Positions 46,828 through 56,263 of a stretch of DNA of 64,000 nucleotides are shown here, in pieces. The DNA lies in the NCBI GenBank assembly GCA_903891095.1, contig CAITDI010000121.1, positions 1 through 64,000 on the forward strand. Reading direction: 5' to 3'. The notes under the pieces were generated by a model. The model did no database searches. It saw only the letters and a list, made by a program, of their open reading frames with translations, and was not told the origin of the DNA. Every line of letters begins with the position of its first letter. Within the stretch, counting starts at the first letter, position 1. The stretch is from an uncultured bacterium. GTDB lineage: Bacteria; Planctomycetota; Phycisphaerae; Phycisphaerales; SM1A02. A program made the translations under genes and the position numbers.

Positions 46828-47934
46828 CAGCCGCGCTCCGCCCGCCGGCGCTTGAGCTCGGCGTCGATGAAGTCGGACACATGCCCGTCGAGCACATGCT
46901 GCGGGTTGCCCACTTCATGGCCCGTGCGGTGGTCCTTCACGCGGTTGTCGTAGAAGACATACGAGCGGATCTGGTTGCCCCAGTCGCGCGAGACCTTGCC
47001 GCCGGTGGCGGCGTTGAGCTCGTTGGCGCGGCGCTCTTCCTCGATCAGCTCGAGCTTGGCCTGGAGCACGGCGAGCGCCTGGGCCTTGTTCTGCGGCTGA
47101 TCGCGGTAGGTGCTGGCGACGACCTGCAGGCCCGTGGGCAAGTGGGTCACGCGGATCGCCGACGCGACCTTGTTCACGTTCTGCCCGCCGGGGCCCGACG
47201 CGCGCACGAACGCGACGATCTCGAGGTCGTTCGCGGGAATCACGAGATCCGTGTGCTCGAACTCGGGCGTCACGTCGACGGTGGCGAAGCTGGTCTGGCG
47301 CTTGCCTTCCGCATTGAACGGCGACACGCGCGCGAGGCGGTGCGTGCCGCGCTCGCAGTTCATGTAGCCGTACGCGAACGGACCGACCACGCGGTACGAC
47401 ACTTCGCTGATGCCCGCCTCAGGCCCGAGGGAACGGCTGATTTCCTCGATCTTGAAGCCCATCTCCTGGAAGTAGTAGAGGTACATGCGCTCGAGCATGC
47501 CCGCCCAGTCTTCGGCTTCGGTGCCGCCTGCGCCCGCCTGGATGGCGACGAAGCAGCTGCGGTGGTCGTGCTTGCCCGAGAGCAGGGACTGCTGCTCGAT
47601 CTTGTCCATCTTGGCCTGGAGGCCGAAGAGGGTCTCGTCGACTTCGGCGAGCATATCTCTGTCGCCTGCTTCCTTGGCCAGCTCGTAGCCGACCTTGGAG
47701 TCCTCGAGCAGGCGGACCGCATCCTCCAGCGGCTCGATCTGAGCGCGGACGATCTTGCTCTCCTGGATGACCTTCTGCGCCGCCTTGGCGTCGTTCCAGA
47801 ACTCGGGAGCATTCATGCGGTCGTTGAACGCCGCGCGCTCCTGCATCTTTTGATCGTAGTTAAAGAGAGTCGCGGAGCGTCAAAATCCGCGCCTCGAGTT
47901 GGTTGATCACCGGCTGGTGAGCGTCGTAATGCAT
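46827..47934 (-). CDS. prfB: Peptide chain release factor 2, expressed by +1 frameshift
   Basis: 368 aa after recoding. The first frame starts at ATG 47934 and encodes 24 residues up to CTT-TAA (47865-47860). Shifting +1 at CTT (skipping 47862) gives NYDQKMQER and the rest of RF2. The anticodon-like SPF motif is at about 204-206 and the catalytic GGQ at about 249-251, positions that match Escherichia coli RF2 (365 aa). RF2 ends translation at UGA and UAA. The in-frame stop here is UAA rather than the common UGA; RF2 reads both, so autoregulation should still work. I see no clear Shine-Dalgarno-like stimulator before the slip site. It starts a minus-strand run of four genes. Confidence 0.93.
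47857..47868 (-). promoter_or_regulatory. prfB: prfB programmed +1 frameshift site
   Basis: On the minus strand TCTCTTTAACTA: CTT (47865-47863) is the slip codon, TAA (47862-47860) the in-frame stop. After the shift the next codons are AAC TAC GAT, matching the Asp/Asn-Tyr-Asp sequence usual after the RF2 frameshift. Confidence 0.88.
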
Positions 47935-47997
47935 GGGGCGCGAAGTGTAGCGGCGATGCGTCTTTCGCGCCGCGTGCGAATCACTACGATTCCGCGC

Positions 47998-49296
47998 ATG
48001 TCGCCCGTCCTCTCTTCGCAGCCTGCGGAGTCGCTCCGCGTGGCAAGCCCGACCTCGATCTCGAGCCACCCGACCATGTTTGTCTCGTCCCGCATCGCGT
48101 CCATGTCCGAGTCCGCCACGCTTGCCGTCGGCGCCAAGGCCGCCGCCGCGCGCGCGAAGGGGCACGATGTGATCGCGTTCGCGATGGGCGAACCCGACTT
48201 CGACACGCCGGACAACATCAAGCGCGTCGCCATCGCCGCGCTCGAGAAGGGCATGACCAAGTACGCGCCCACGCCCGGCGACAAGGCCGCCCGCGAGGCG
48301 ATCGCGCGCAAGCTCACGGTCGAGAACGGCATCGAGACGAGCTTCGAGCAGGTGACCGTGACCGCGGGCGCCAAGCACGCGATCTACATGGCGCTGCAGG
48401 CGATCGTCGAGCCGGGCCGCGGCGACGAAGTGCTCCTGCCGACGCCCGCCTGGGTCTCGTACAAGGCGCTCATCGAGCTCGCTGGCGCGAAGTGCGTCGA
48501 GATCGCGGGCACGGTCGCGAACGGCTTCCGCATCACGCCCGCGCAGCTCGCGGCCGCGGTCACGCCGCGCACCGTCGGCATCGTGTGGAACTCGCCGTCC
48601 AACCCGTGCGGCACCGCGTATCCCGCGGCCGAAGTGCGCGCGCTCTGCGACGTCCTCGCCAAGCACGAGAAGGTCACCGTCATCTCCGACGAGATCTACG
48701 AGAAGCTGATCTACCCCGAGGTCGCGCCGGGGCTGACGCACTTCTCGCCTGGCTCGGTGCCCGCGCTCAAGGACCGCACCATCACGATCAACGGCATGAG
48801 CAAGTCGTACGCGATGACCGGCTGGCGCATCGGCTACATGGCCGCGCCCAAGCCGATGGCGAAGGAGCTCATCAAGCTGCAGGGCCAGATGACGAACTCG
48901 ATCCCGAGCTTCTTCTATCCCGCGATCGTCGAGGCGCTGACCAACAGCGGCGCAGGCGTCGAGGCGATGCGCGTGAAGTTCGCTTCGCGCGCGGCGCTGA
49001 TCAAGCGCGAGCTCGATGCGGTGCCGGGGTTCGTGACCGTGGCGCCGAACGCGGCGTTCTACGCGTTCCCCGATGTCTCGGCGCACTTTGGCAAGACTTC
49101 GCCCGCGGGCGCGCGGATCACGAGCGCGCAGTCGTTTGCCGACGCGCTGCTCGATGAGGCGCATGTCGCGGTCGTGCCCGGCGAGGACTTCGGCGAGTGT
49201 GCGCGCGGGATGATTCGCTTCTCGTTTGCGTGCAGCGATGAGAACATCGTCAAGGGCATTGCGCGCATCCGCGACTGGGTTGCGAAGCTGCGTTGA
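47998..49296 (+). CDS. Aspartate/aromatic aminotransferase (class I, PLP)
   Basis: 432 aa from ATG 47998; an in-frame ATG at 48076 would give 406 aa, closer to the family norm. Fold-type I aminotransferase motifs: [10 protein letters not shown] near the N-terminus, [24 protein letters not shown], the PLP-binding Lys in [17 protein letters not shown] and the substrate Arg in GMIRFSFA. It is probably an aspartate aminotransferase of the subgroup Ib. It is divergent from prfB, with 63 nt between the starts. Confidence 0.9.
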   Translation: MSPVLSSQPAESLRVASPTSISSHPTMFVSSRIASMSESATLAVGAKAAAARAKGHDVIAFAMGEPDFDTPDNIKRVAIAALEKGMTKYAPTPGDKAAREAIARKLTVENGIETSFEQVTVTAGAKHAIYMALQAIVEPGRGDEVLLPTPAWVSYKALIELAGAKCVEIAGTVANGFRITPAQLAAAVTPRTVGIVWNSPSNPCGTAYPAAEVRALCDVLAKHEKVTVISDEIYEKLIYPEVAPGLTHFSPGSVPALKDRTITINGMSKSYAMTGWRIGYMAAPKPMAKELIKLQGQMTNSIPSFFYPAIVEALTNSGAGVEAMRVKFASRAALIKRELDAVPGFVTVAPNAAFYAFPDVSAHFGKTSPAGARITSAQSFADALLDEAHVAVVPGEDFGECARGMIRFSFACSDENIVKGIARIRDWVAKLR

Positions 49297-49514
49297 GCGC
49301 GCGGTCGGCGGGGGCACGTACGGGGCACGAGCCCCAGTGTTTCGCGCGAGACTCCCGCAGTGAGGCGTCCGCCCTAATCGCGCTCCATCGGCGTCGATCG
49401 TCCATCGATACGAACTCTGGAGTCACGGAGCGCAGCATCTCTGGCGATGTCCGTGCAGTCGCGCAATCGCCCTCGTGGGAAATGCGCGGCGATAGGCCCA
49501 CACGGAGTTCCCGC

Positions 49515-52499
49515 ATGTCGCTGCATTCCCGCTTCGTCGTCAGCATGAGCATCGTCGCGTCGTGGCTCGCCCCCGCGGCGCTTGGAGGCGCCGCAGTCGG
49601 CACCGCCGACGAGGTCGTCGCCGCGCTCAAGGCCGGCAACGCCCGCTTTGTCGCTGGCACCGCACAGAACCCGCATGCAGGCATCGACCGCGTCGTCGAG
49701 ACCAGCACAGGCCAGACGCCGATGGTCACGATCCTCGGCTGCTCCGACTCTCGCGTGCCGCTCGAGCGCGTGTTCGACCAGGGCGTCGGCGACATCTTCG
49801 TCGTCCGCGTCGCGGGCAATGTCGCCGACACCGATGAGATCGGCTCGGTCGAGTACGGAACCGGTCACCTGCACACGCCCGTGATGATCGTGCTTGGCCA
49901 CACCAAGTGCGGCGCCGTGAGCGCCGTCGCCACGGGCGCGGTCGTCCACGGCAGCATTCCCGCGCTGGTCGACAACATCGTTCCCGCCGTCGAGCGTGCG
50001 CGCCACGCGCACCCGGGCGTGGCCGACAAGGACATCATTCCCTTCGCCGTGCGCGAGAATGTGCTCGAGTCGATCGCATCGACCTTCACCCACAGCGAGG
50101 AGATCCGCGATCTCGTCAAGGAAGGCAAGCTGCGCGTGATCGGCGCCGTGTACGACATCGACACGGGTTCCGTCGAATGGCTCGGCGATCATCCCGAGCA
50201 GAGCGCGCTCCTCGTGGCTCCGCCCGCGACGACGGTTGCGCATGCCGATCCTCACGCTGGCGACGCGCACGCCGCCGATACCCACGCGGCCGCCACGCCC
50301 GCCGGCGCCTCCGCAGCCGAGCGCTCGACGCTCGCAGCCACTGGCGCGTTCACGAACCCCGAACTCCAGGTGGCCAAGCGCGCGCCCTTCGGCGCCGCCG
50401 CAGGAAAGGCGCGCGACTTCACCGTCGCCGAGATTCCCGATCATTCGCCGAGCCTGCTGCCGAACGTCTTCGGCGCGGCTGCGATCCTCGCGCTCCTCGT
50501 GACTCTCGTCGCCTGCTGGCGCCTCGCGCGCACGGTGTCGGGCGACGGCAAGGTCTCGCACTCGATCACGCTCGGCGCCAAGCTCGCCGGCGGGTTCGGC
50601 CTCCTCGCGACGGGCATCCTCGCCGTCGCGACCGTTGCGATGCGCTCCAACGACCAGGTCTCCGGCGCGATGCACGAGATGGAATGCCGCGTGTCCGAAG
50701 TCAGCATCATCGAGGCGACCAAGGTCGACCTGTCTGGCATGCGCCTCGCGGTCAAGGGCTTCCTCCTCAGCAACAGCGACCAGGACCTCGCGCATTTCTC
50801 CGATGAAGTCGCCTCGTTCGAGCAGAAGCTCGCCAAGGCCAAGGCGACGATCCGCGATCCCGAGCAGCTCAAGCAGTTCGCCACGATCGAGCAGAACCTC
50901 AAGGAATACGAGGCGAAGTTCACCGATGTCGTCGCCCACATCGACGAGCGCAACGGCGTGATCGACAGCCAGATGAACGTCGCCGCCGCCCGCACCAGCG
51001 CGCTCCTCACCGAGATCGCCACCACCGCGCACGCCGACGGGGATACCGCAAAGGCGCTGCTCACCGCCGAGGCGGGCGAGTACTTCCAGTCCGCGCGGCT
51101 CGGGTTCTTCAAGTACCTGCGCTCGCATGAGGACACGCTCGCCAACGACGCCAAGACCAACGCCGGCAAGATGGGCACGATGGTGCAGGAGCTGCACGCC
51201 GAGATCAAGAATCCCAAGCGCGTCGCCTGGCTCGCCGAGGCCGACGAGGCCGCGCGCTTCTGGACCGCGCGCATGGACCACGCGATCGAGCTGCAGCATG
51301 AGCGCGATGTGCTCGTGAAGCAGGGGCTCGACCAGATCGGACCCAAGATCCACGACCAGTCGTCCACGCTCGCGCAGGCGCTCACCGCCCAGCAGACGGC
51401 CGCCCGCGAGCGCGCGGACACCGCGGCTGCATCGGCGCGCACGCTCGTGACGGCATTCTCGGTGGCGATCGCGATCTTCGCGGTCATCGTCGCCGTGCTC
51501 ATCGTGCGTGGCGTGCTCACGCCGCTCCGCAACCTCGTCGCGAGCATCGTGACGATTCAGGAGACGCGCGACCTGACCCGCCGCACGGGCGTCGCCACGC
51601 TCGACGAGGTCGGCCGCGTGGGCGCGTGCTTCGACGGGCTCGTCGACACATTGCACGGGATCATCCGCGACGTCAGCTCGGGCGCGACCGAGATCGACGC
51701 CGGCGCGACGCAGATCGCGTCCGCCAGCCAGTCGCTCGCCGAAGGCGCAAGCCGACAGGCCGCGAGCCTCGAGGAGATCAGCGCGTCGATCGAGGAGATG
51801 TCGTCGATGACGCGGCAGAACGCCGACAACGCGCGCTCCGCCAACGAGGTCTCCGAGGCCTCGCAGACGGCCGCAGCCAACGGCCAGCGCGAGATGAAGC
51901 AGATGGCCGAGGCAATGTCGGAGATCAAGCAGTCGAGCGCGGAGATCGCCAAGATCATCAAGGTGATCGACGAGATCGCGTTCCAGACCAACCTGCTCGC
52001 CCTCAACGCCGCGGTCGAGGCCGCGCGCGCGGGAGAGGCTGGCAAGGGATTCGCCGTGGTCGCCGAGGAAGTGCGCTCGCTCGCCAAGCGCTCCGCCGAG
52101 GCCGCCAAGAGCACGGCCGAGATGATCGAGGACTCGACCTCGCGGGCCAACCGCGGCGTCGAGATCGCCGCGCGCGTCGGGCAATCGCTCGACGAGATCG
52201 CCGGCGCGACGACGCGCGTCAACTCGCTGCTGTCCGAGATCGCCTCGGCGTGCGACGAGCAGGCGAAGGGCATCACGCAGGTCAACACCGGCGTGACCGA
52301 GCTCGACCGCGTGACGCAGTCGACGGCGGGCAACTCCGAGGAGCTCGCATCGGGCGCCGAGGAAACGGCCTCGCAGATCTCGTCGCTGCAGTCGCTGGTG
52401 AGCCAGTTCAAGACCGACGCGAATGGCGCGGTCTCGATGCGCAAGTCAAGTTCCCACAAGACGCCGTCGCACAAGCTGGAACCGAAGGCCGCGGCCTAG
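49515..52499 (+). CDS. Beta-carbonic anhydrase / methyl-accepting chemotaxis receptor fusion
   Basis: 994 aa from ATG 49515, with ACGGAG 7 nt upstream. A signal peptide (1-26) is followed by a complete beta-carbonic anhydrase (about 30-230): zinc ligands C76 (CSDSR), H129 and C132 (HTKCG) and the D78-R80 dyad, so it should convert CO2 to bicarbonate. A His-rich linker (about 243-259) leads to a membrane helix (314-335), a second (355-377), a helical sensor domain of about 265 residues, a third membrane helix (644-666), HAMP (about 667-720) and a chemoreceptor signalling domain with [20 protein letters not shown]. With a cleaved leader the topology puts the anhydrase and the sensor domain in the periplasm and the signalling hairpin in the cytoplasm. 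No CheR-tethering pentapeptide at the end. The reading frame is unbroken. Confidence 0.93.
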   Translation: MSLHSRFVVSMSIVASWLAPAALGGAAVGTADEVVAALKAGNARFVAGTAQNPHAGIDRVVETSTGQTPMVTILGCSDSRVPLERVFDQGVGDIFVVRVAGNVADTDEIGSVEYGTGHLHTPVMIVLGHTKCGAVSAVATGAVVHGSIPALVDNIVPAVERARHAHPGVADKDIIPFAVRENVLESIASTFTHSEEIRDLVKEGKLRVIGAVYDIDTGSVEWLGDHPEQSALLVAPPATTVAHADPHAGDAHAADTHAAATPAGASAAERSTLAATGAFTNPELQVAKRAPFGAAAGKARDFTVAEIPDHSPSLLPNVFGAAAILALLVTLVACWRLARTVSGDGKVSHSITLGAKLAGGFGLLATGILAVATVAMRSNDQVSGAMHEMECRVSEVSIIEATKVDLSGMRLAVKGFLLSNSDQDLAHFSDEVASFEQKLAKAKATIRDPEQLKQFATIEQNLKEYEAKFTDVVAHIDERNGVIDSQMNVAAARTSALLTEIATTAHADGDTAKALLTAEAGEYFQSARLGFFKYLRSHEDTLANDAKTNAGKMGTMVQELHAEIKNPKRVAWLAEADEAARFWTARMDHAIELQHERDVLVKQGLDQIGPKIHDQSSTLAQALTAQQTAARERADTAAASARTLVTAFSVAIAIFAVIVAVLIVRGVLTPLRNLVASIVTIQETRDLTRRTGVATLDEVGRVGACFDGLVDTLHGIIRDVSSGATEIDAGATQIASASQSLAEGASRQAASLEEISASIEEMSSMTRQNADNARSANEVSEASQTAAANGQREMKQMAEAMSEIKQSSAEIAKIIKVIDEIAFQTNLLALNAAVEAARAGEAGKGFAVVAEEVRSLAKRSAEAAKSTAEMIEDSTSRANRGVEIAARVGQSLDEIAGATTRVNSLLSEIASACDEQAKGITQVNTGVTELDRVTQSTAGNSEELASGAEETASQISSLQSLVSQFKTDANGAVSMRKSSSHKTPSHKLEPKAAA

Positions 52500-52533
52500 G
52501 CGCGGTCGGTGCAATCAGTGAACCACGCATGAA

Positions 52534-52569
52534 CGCGCGCGCGAGGTGATCCACCTCGCGCGCGTGTTT
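52534..52569 (+). terminator. Terminator of the carbonic anhydrase-receptor gene
   Basis: CGCGCGCGAGGTG (52536-52548) pairs with CACCTCGCGCGCG (52552-52564), followed by TGTTT. It also lies just past the convergent esterase gene. Confidence 0.75.
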
Positions 52570-52583
52570 GCATCCTTCGGCGG

Positions 52584-53558
52584 TCACTTGTTGTTCGCGG
52601 CGGCGCCCGCAGCGAGCCTGCGCTGCGCGAACATCCAGTCGATCACGCCGTCGTCGCCAAAGCGGTAGGCCGGCGTCCACGAGTCATGCCCCACCTTGTC
52701 GAACTCGCGATACATCGGGTTCGGCATGCGCTTCGGCATCGGCCGCGGCTTGCCGTCGGCGGGCGGCTTGGCCTTCGCGGCATCTTCACGCGCCGCATCT
52801 GCGCTCGCGCCCGCGATCGCATCACGCATCGCGCGGGACAACCCGACCGGCACGACCGGGTCGTCGCTTCCATGCACGATGTAGAAGGGAATCCGCGCAA
52901 CCGCGCTCGCCGTCGTCGGATCCCCGCCGCCGCAGATCGGGATCGCGCACGCGAACATCGCCGGCCTGCGCGCCGCGAGGTCAAACGTCCCGAATCCGCC
53001 CATCGAAAGCCCCGTCAGGTACACGCGCGACGGATCGACCGCCTTGGTCGCCATCACCTCGTCGATCGCCTGCATCAGCGCGCGCATCGGGCGCGTGGGC
53101 TCGGCGGACTGCTTGGGCATCTCGCCCTTCTCGCGGTACGCCGTCAGGTCGAGCGCCGCCCAGGTCTCGCCCTTCGGGCACTGCATGGCGAGCACATAGC
53201 ACGGGTGCTTCGACTGCAGTTCGTCGGTCGCGCACCAGCCCGCGAAGTGCGTCAGCTGCGCCGCGTTGTCGCCGCCGCGCTCGCCGGCCCCGTGCATGAA
53301 CACCACCAGCGGAACGCGCGCGCCCGGATCGGCGATCGCCTCCGCGCGCGGCTCGATCAGTCGGTAGCGGTACGCCGCATCGATGGAGCCGTCGGCCTTC
53401 TTGAGCACGACCTCACCCGTCGGGATGGCCGCCCACGCGGCTGGAATCGGCGGGAGTGCCGGTGCCGCCGGCGGCGTCTGCTTCGCATCCTGGCCAAAAG
53501 CGAAACCGCCCGCGCAGAGGACTGCGCAGGCGGCGAGAAGACTCGTGAGCATCGTCAT
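52584..53558 (-). CDS. Exported alpha/beta hydrolase (esterase/peptidase-like)
   Basis: 324 aa with a signal peptide ending near GGFAFGQ (22). The oxyanion-region VVFMHGAGERGGDN, the nucleophile S185 in TGLSMGGFG, an Asp in HGSDDPVVP and a His in KVGHDSWTPA form a complete catalytic set. The layout matches small secreted phospholipase/carboxylesterase or polyhydroxybutyrate-depolymerase-like hydrolases of planctomycetes. The substrate is unknown. It converges on the carbonic anhydrase-receptor gene and lies 24 nt after nuoB on the same strand. Confidence 0.85.
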   Translation of the reverse strand: MTMLTSLLAACAVLCAGGFAFGQDAKQTPPAAPALPPIPAAWAAIPTGEVVLKKADGSIDAAYRYRLIEPRAEAIADPGARVPLVVFMHGAGERGGDNAAQLTHFAGWCATDELQSKHPCYVLAMQCPKGETWAALDLTAYREKGEMPKQSAEPTRPMRALMQAIDEVMATKAVDPSRVYLTGLSMGGFGTFDLAARRPAMFACAIPICGGGDPTTASAVARIPFYIVHGSDDPVVPVGLSRAMRDAIAGASADAAREDAAKAKPPADGKPRPMPKRMPNPMYREFDKVGHDSWTPAYRFGDDGVIDWMFAQRRLAAGAAANNK

Positions 53559-53582
53559 GATGCGCGGGATCGTACCGCGCGA

Positions 53583-54170
53583 TCAATTCGGGATGATGAT
53601 CTTGTTCGTCGGCATGCCCAGCGGCACGGGCTGCGGCTGGAGCTCGTAGTTCGGCGTCAGCGCGATGTTCAGCGGCAGACGCTTGCCAGTCGGATCGCGC
53701 GGGATGTTGTCCTCGTCGATCATGCGCTGGATCGCCATGATGCCCTCGATGAGCATCTCGGGACGCGGCGGGCAGCCCGGCACATACACATCGACCGGGA
53801 TGTACTGGTCGACGCCCTGCACGACCGCGTACGTGTCGAACACGCCGCCCGTCGAGGCGCAGGCGCCCATCGAGATGACCCACTTGGGCTCGGCCATCTG
53901 CATGTAGATGCGCTGCAGCACGGGGAGCGTCTTGACGCTCACGCGGCCGGCGACGATCAGCAGGTCGGCCTGGCGCGGCGAGAAGCGCATGACCTCGGCG
54001 CCGAAGCGCGCAAGGTCGAAGCGCGAGCACGCGGTTGCCATCAGTTCGATGCCGCAGCAAGCGGTCGCGAACGGGAGCGGCCACACGCTCGAGCGGCGCG
54101 CCCAGTTGATGACGCGGTTGAGCTGCGTGGTGACGACGCTATCGGTGGGGAGTGCTGCTTCGAGACCCAT
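53583..54170 (-). CDS. nuoB: NADH-quinone oxidoreductase subunit B
   Basis: 195 aa. The four Cys that bind the N2 [4Fe-4S] cluster are present: C38-C39 (TACCGIE), C104 (MGACAS) and C133 (VPGCPPRPE). NuoB sits at the junction of the peripheral and membrane arms of complex I and passes electrons to quinone. No other nuo gene is in the window, so nuoB is detached from its usual operon or is an extra copy. The bases right before the ATG read ACCTCCT, the reverse complement of a Shine-Dalgarno, so initiation does not use a normal one. Confidence 0.94.
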   Translation of the reverse strand: MGLEAALPTDSVVTTQLNRVINWARRSSVWPLPFATACCGIELMATACSRFDLARFGAEVMRFSPRQADLLIVAGRVSVKTLPVLQRIYMQMAEPKWVISMGACASTGGVFDTYAVVQGVDQYIPVDVYVPGCPPRPEMLIEGIMAIQRMIDEDNIPRDPTGKRLPLNIALTPNYELQPQPVPLGMPTNKIIIPN

Positions 54171-54252
54171 AGGAGGTCGACATGGTAGCGGCAGCGACCG
54201 CTCGCGGAAGCAGTGAAATCAAGCCAGTTTTGCAAGCGCGGGCGGCGGCGGC

Positions 54253-54651
54253 TCAGCCCAGGATCGAACCGAGCTCATCCTTGCCGTGGACGATCGTGTA
54301 CTGGCGGTCGATCTTCATCATGCGCAGCAGGTCGAGCAGCGCGCGGCTGGTGCCGAACAGGTACGGCTTGAGCTTCGCGGCGTCGGCCTGGCGCTTGACG
54401 TCGATGCACACGCCGAGGCCCATGCTCATCAGCATGGTCACGTTGGACATGTCCATCACCAGCGAGCTGCCGCGGGGGAGGTTCATGTTCAGGATCGCCT
54501 CGCCGATCTCGGCGGCGATGACCGGCGCCTCGCGCTGACCGATGGTCGGGCACGAGATCTTCGCGTAGAGCCCGCGGGGATGGCGTTCGATCACCACGTA
54601 CTGAGAAAGTGCGTTCTCGCGGTTGTTCGTGGAGATCGAGTGCGGAGTCAT
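54253..54651 (-). CDS. STAS-domain protein (anti-sigma factor antagonist-like)
   Basis: 132 aa from ATG 54651. The STAS pattern is visible in LPRGSSLVMDMSNVTMLMSM and GLGVCIDVKRQADAAKLKP. Such proteins bind anti-sigma kinases and are switched by phosphorylation of a Ser in the DSxG-like loop; here the loop reads MLMSMGLG, with Met at the usual Asp position, so regulation may differ. It lies 82 nt upstream of nuoB; no partner kinase is near. Confidence 0.75.
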   Translation of the reverse strand: MTPHSISTNNRENALSQYVVIERHPRGLYAKISCPTIGQREAPVIAAEIGEAILNMNLPRGSSLVMDMSNVTMLMSMGLGVCIDVKRQADAAKLKPYLFGTSRALLDLLRMMKIDRQYTIVHGKDELGSILG

Positions 54652-54723
54652 GCAGCGTCGATCGGACTTCTCCGGGGCCCACTTGGGTGCAAGTGCGCGA
54701 AGATGCAAAAACCGCCCGATGCG

Positions 54724-54759
54724 AAAACTCCCGGAGCGCGCTGAGGCGGATCCGGGAGT
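54724..54759 (-). terminator. Terminator of the coiled-coil gene
   Basis: ACTCCCGGA (54727-54735) pairs with TCCGGGAGT (54751-54759). On the minus strand TTTT follows directly. Confidence 0.7.
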
Positions 54760-54760
54760 G

Positions 54761-54811
54761 TTGATGTCGTGGGGGCCTTGATGTCGTGAAAGCCTTGATG
54801 TCGTGGGGGCG
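54761..54811. repeat. 17-bp tandem repeat, 3 units
   Basis: TTGATGTCGTGGGGGCC, TTGATGTCGTGAAAGCC and TTGATGTCGTGGGGGCG are adjacent, between the stop of the coiled-coil gene (54827) and its terminator. This is the same position as the 16-bp array after the protease gene and the 13-bp array after the SCO2-like gene. Confidence 0.8.
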
Positions 54812-54826
54812 ACGTCTCGACGGCGA

Positions 54827-56155
54827 TCAGACGCCGAGCTCAAGCGGTCGATTCGTGCTGATAACGGAGCAGAACTCGAACTCCACCGCGGCCGGGGCGA
54901 GGGACGAGGGCGCCGCTGCTGGCCGCGTGTGCGCGCCAAGCCGCGAGACCTCGGTCGCGAACGAGCGCGCGAGGTCCTTCGGATCGATCTGCCTGGCGTC
55001 GAACGGGGCAAGCGTCGGGTCGAGCCGCACCAGCGCAAACGCGTGGTCCGCGCGATCCGCAAACTGCCGCATCGCGCTCGAGAATCCGCGCATGTCCGCG
55101 GCCAGCGAGTCGCGGACGCGACCGACGATCGCGTCGGCGACCGGGCGGATGCTCTCGCGGTCCGCGCCCGAGATCAGCGGCATCCAGGTCGAGAGTTCCT
55201 CGACCATCGGCGCCGCCGCGTCGGTCTGCGCGCGAAGCGCAGCGGCCGAAGCCTTCGCCTTGTCGGCACGCTCGACGAGTTCGCCCGTGAGGCGCTCGCC
55301 GGTCGCGACGAGCCAGCTGAGGTCGTCGCGCATGCGGTTCATCTCGCCCTGCACGACTTCGCGGGATGCCGCGACTTCATGCACGAGGGTGCCGAGCGAC
55401 TCGCGCAGCGCGGCGGCGTCGTTCGAGCGCTGGGAGAGCGACTGGAGCTTGTTCTCGCTGTCGGCGGTGAGCGCAGCGAGCGTGCCCGCGACGCGTTCCG
55501 CGCGATCAAGCGTCTCGGACGCGCCGGAGAGCTGCGCGACCATCGACTCCGCGCGCTCGAGCGAGCGCTCGGCCTGCACGCAGGCGTCGTTCATGCGGCC
55601 AAGGCGCTGGCCGAGTTCGGCGTCGAGCCACGCGAGCTTGCCGTTGGCAGCCTGCTCGATGCGCTCCTCGACCTCGCGCACTCGGTCAAAGCGCCACGCG
55701 AGCTCGCGATCGATCCACTCGAACTTCTCGCGCACGAGGCGCTCGACGAGCTCGTTGATGCGCGACTCGGCGTTGCGCGCGGAATCCTGCAGCTGGCCGT
55801 CGCACTGCGCGACGATCTCCGCCGCGCGCGCCGACGCCTGCTCGCCGCGCTCGACCTGTACGTCGAAGGCCTGCAGCATGCGCACGCCAAGGCGAAGACG
55901 CTCTTCCATCTCGGCGGTCGCGCGCGAGGCGCGTTCCGAAGCGGAGCGTTCCTCGATCAGCCGCGACTCGAGGTGCGCCAGAAGGATCTCCGCGCGCGCG
56001 ACGACATCGCCAAGGCGATTCGGTGCGTGCGAGGCGATCGCAGCCGCGCGCGGCGCGGACACGGAAAGCGGGGCGGAGCCAGATGGCTCGATGCCTTGCG
56101 CGAGGTCGGTTTCGATGTGGATGGTGTTCTGGTCGAGCATGTCCTTCGCTCGCAA
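54827..56155 (-). CDS. Long coiled-coil protein, unknown function
   Basis: 442 aa from TTG 56155, with CAGGA 6-7 nt upstream; ATG 56140 is the alternative but its purine-rich site is too close. After about 45 residues it is nearly all charged helix with heptad spacing (ERLRLGVRMLQAFDVQVERG, ELVERLVREKFEWIDRELAW, SLERAESMVAQL) to about residue 390, then a Pro/Ala-rich end. There is no signal peptide or membrane segment. It may be a cytoskeletal or partition-like scaffold; I recognise no family. Confidence 0.7.
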   Translation of the reverse strand: MRAKDMLDQNTIHIETDLAQGIEPSGSAPLSVSAPRAAAIASHAPNRLGDVVARAEILLAHLESRLIEERSASERASRATAEMEERLRLGVRMLQAFDVQVERGEQASARAAEIVAQCDGQLQDSARNAESRINELVERLVREKFEWIDRELAWRFDRVREVEERIEQAANGKLAWLDAELGQRLGRMNDACVQAERSLERAESMVAQLSGASETLDRAERVAGTLAALTADSENKLQSLSQRSNDAAALRESLGTLVHEVAASREVVQGEMNRMRDDLSWLVATGERLTGELVERADKAKASAAALRAQTDAAAPMVEELSTWMPLISGADRESIRPVADAIVGRVRDSLAADMRGFSSAMRQFADRADHAFALVRLDPTLAPFDARQIDPKDLARSFATEVSRLGAHTRPAAAPSSLAPAAVEFEFCSVISTNRPLELGV

Positions 56156-56263
56156 ACGGCGTCCTGCCTATGTGTTGCGTCGGGCGCGACGCGCCCTGGG
56201 CCGCGGCACAGTATCAATCTTTCGGTTCGTTGCAGCGTCGGTCGCCACAATGTGGCGCGAAGT

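Noticed and set aside
54182-54538. A 118-codon plus-strand frame with a perfect AGGAGG six nt before ATG
   Set aside because: It is antisense to the STAS-domain gene, has no recognisable features, and its ribosome-binding sequence is the reverse complement of the bases before nuoB.
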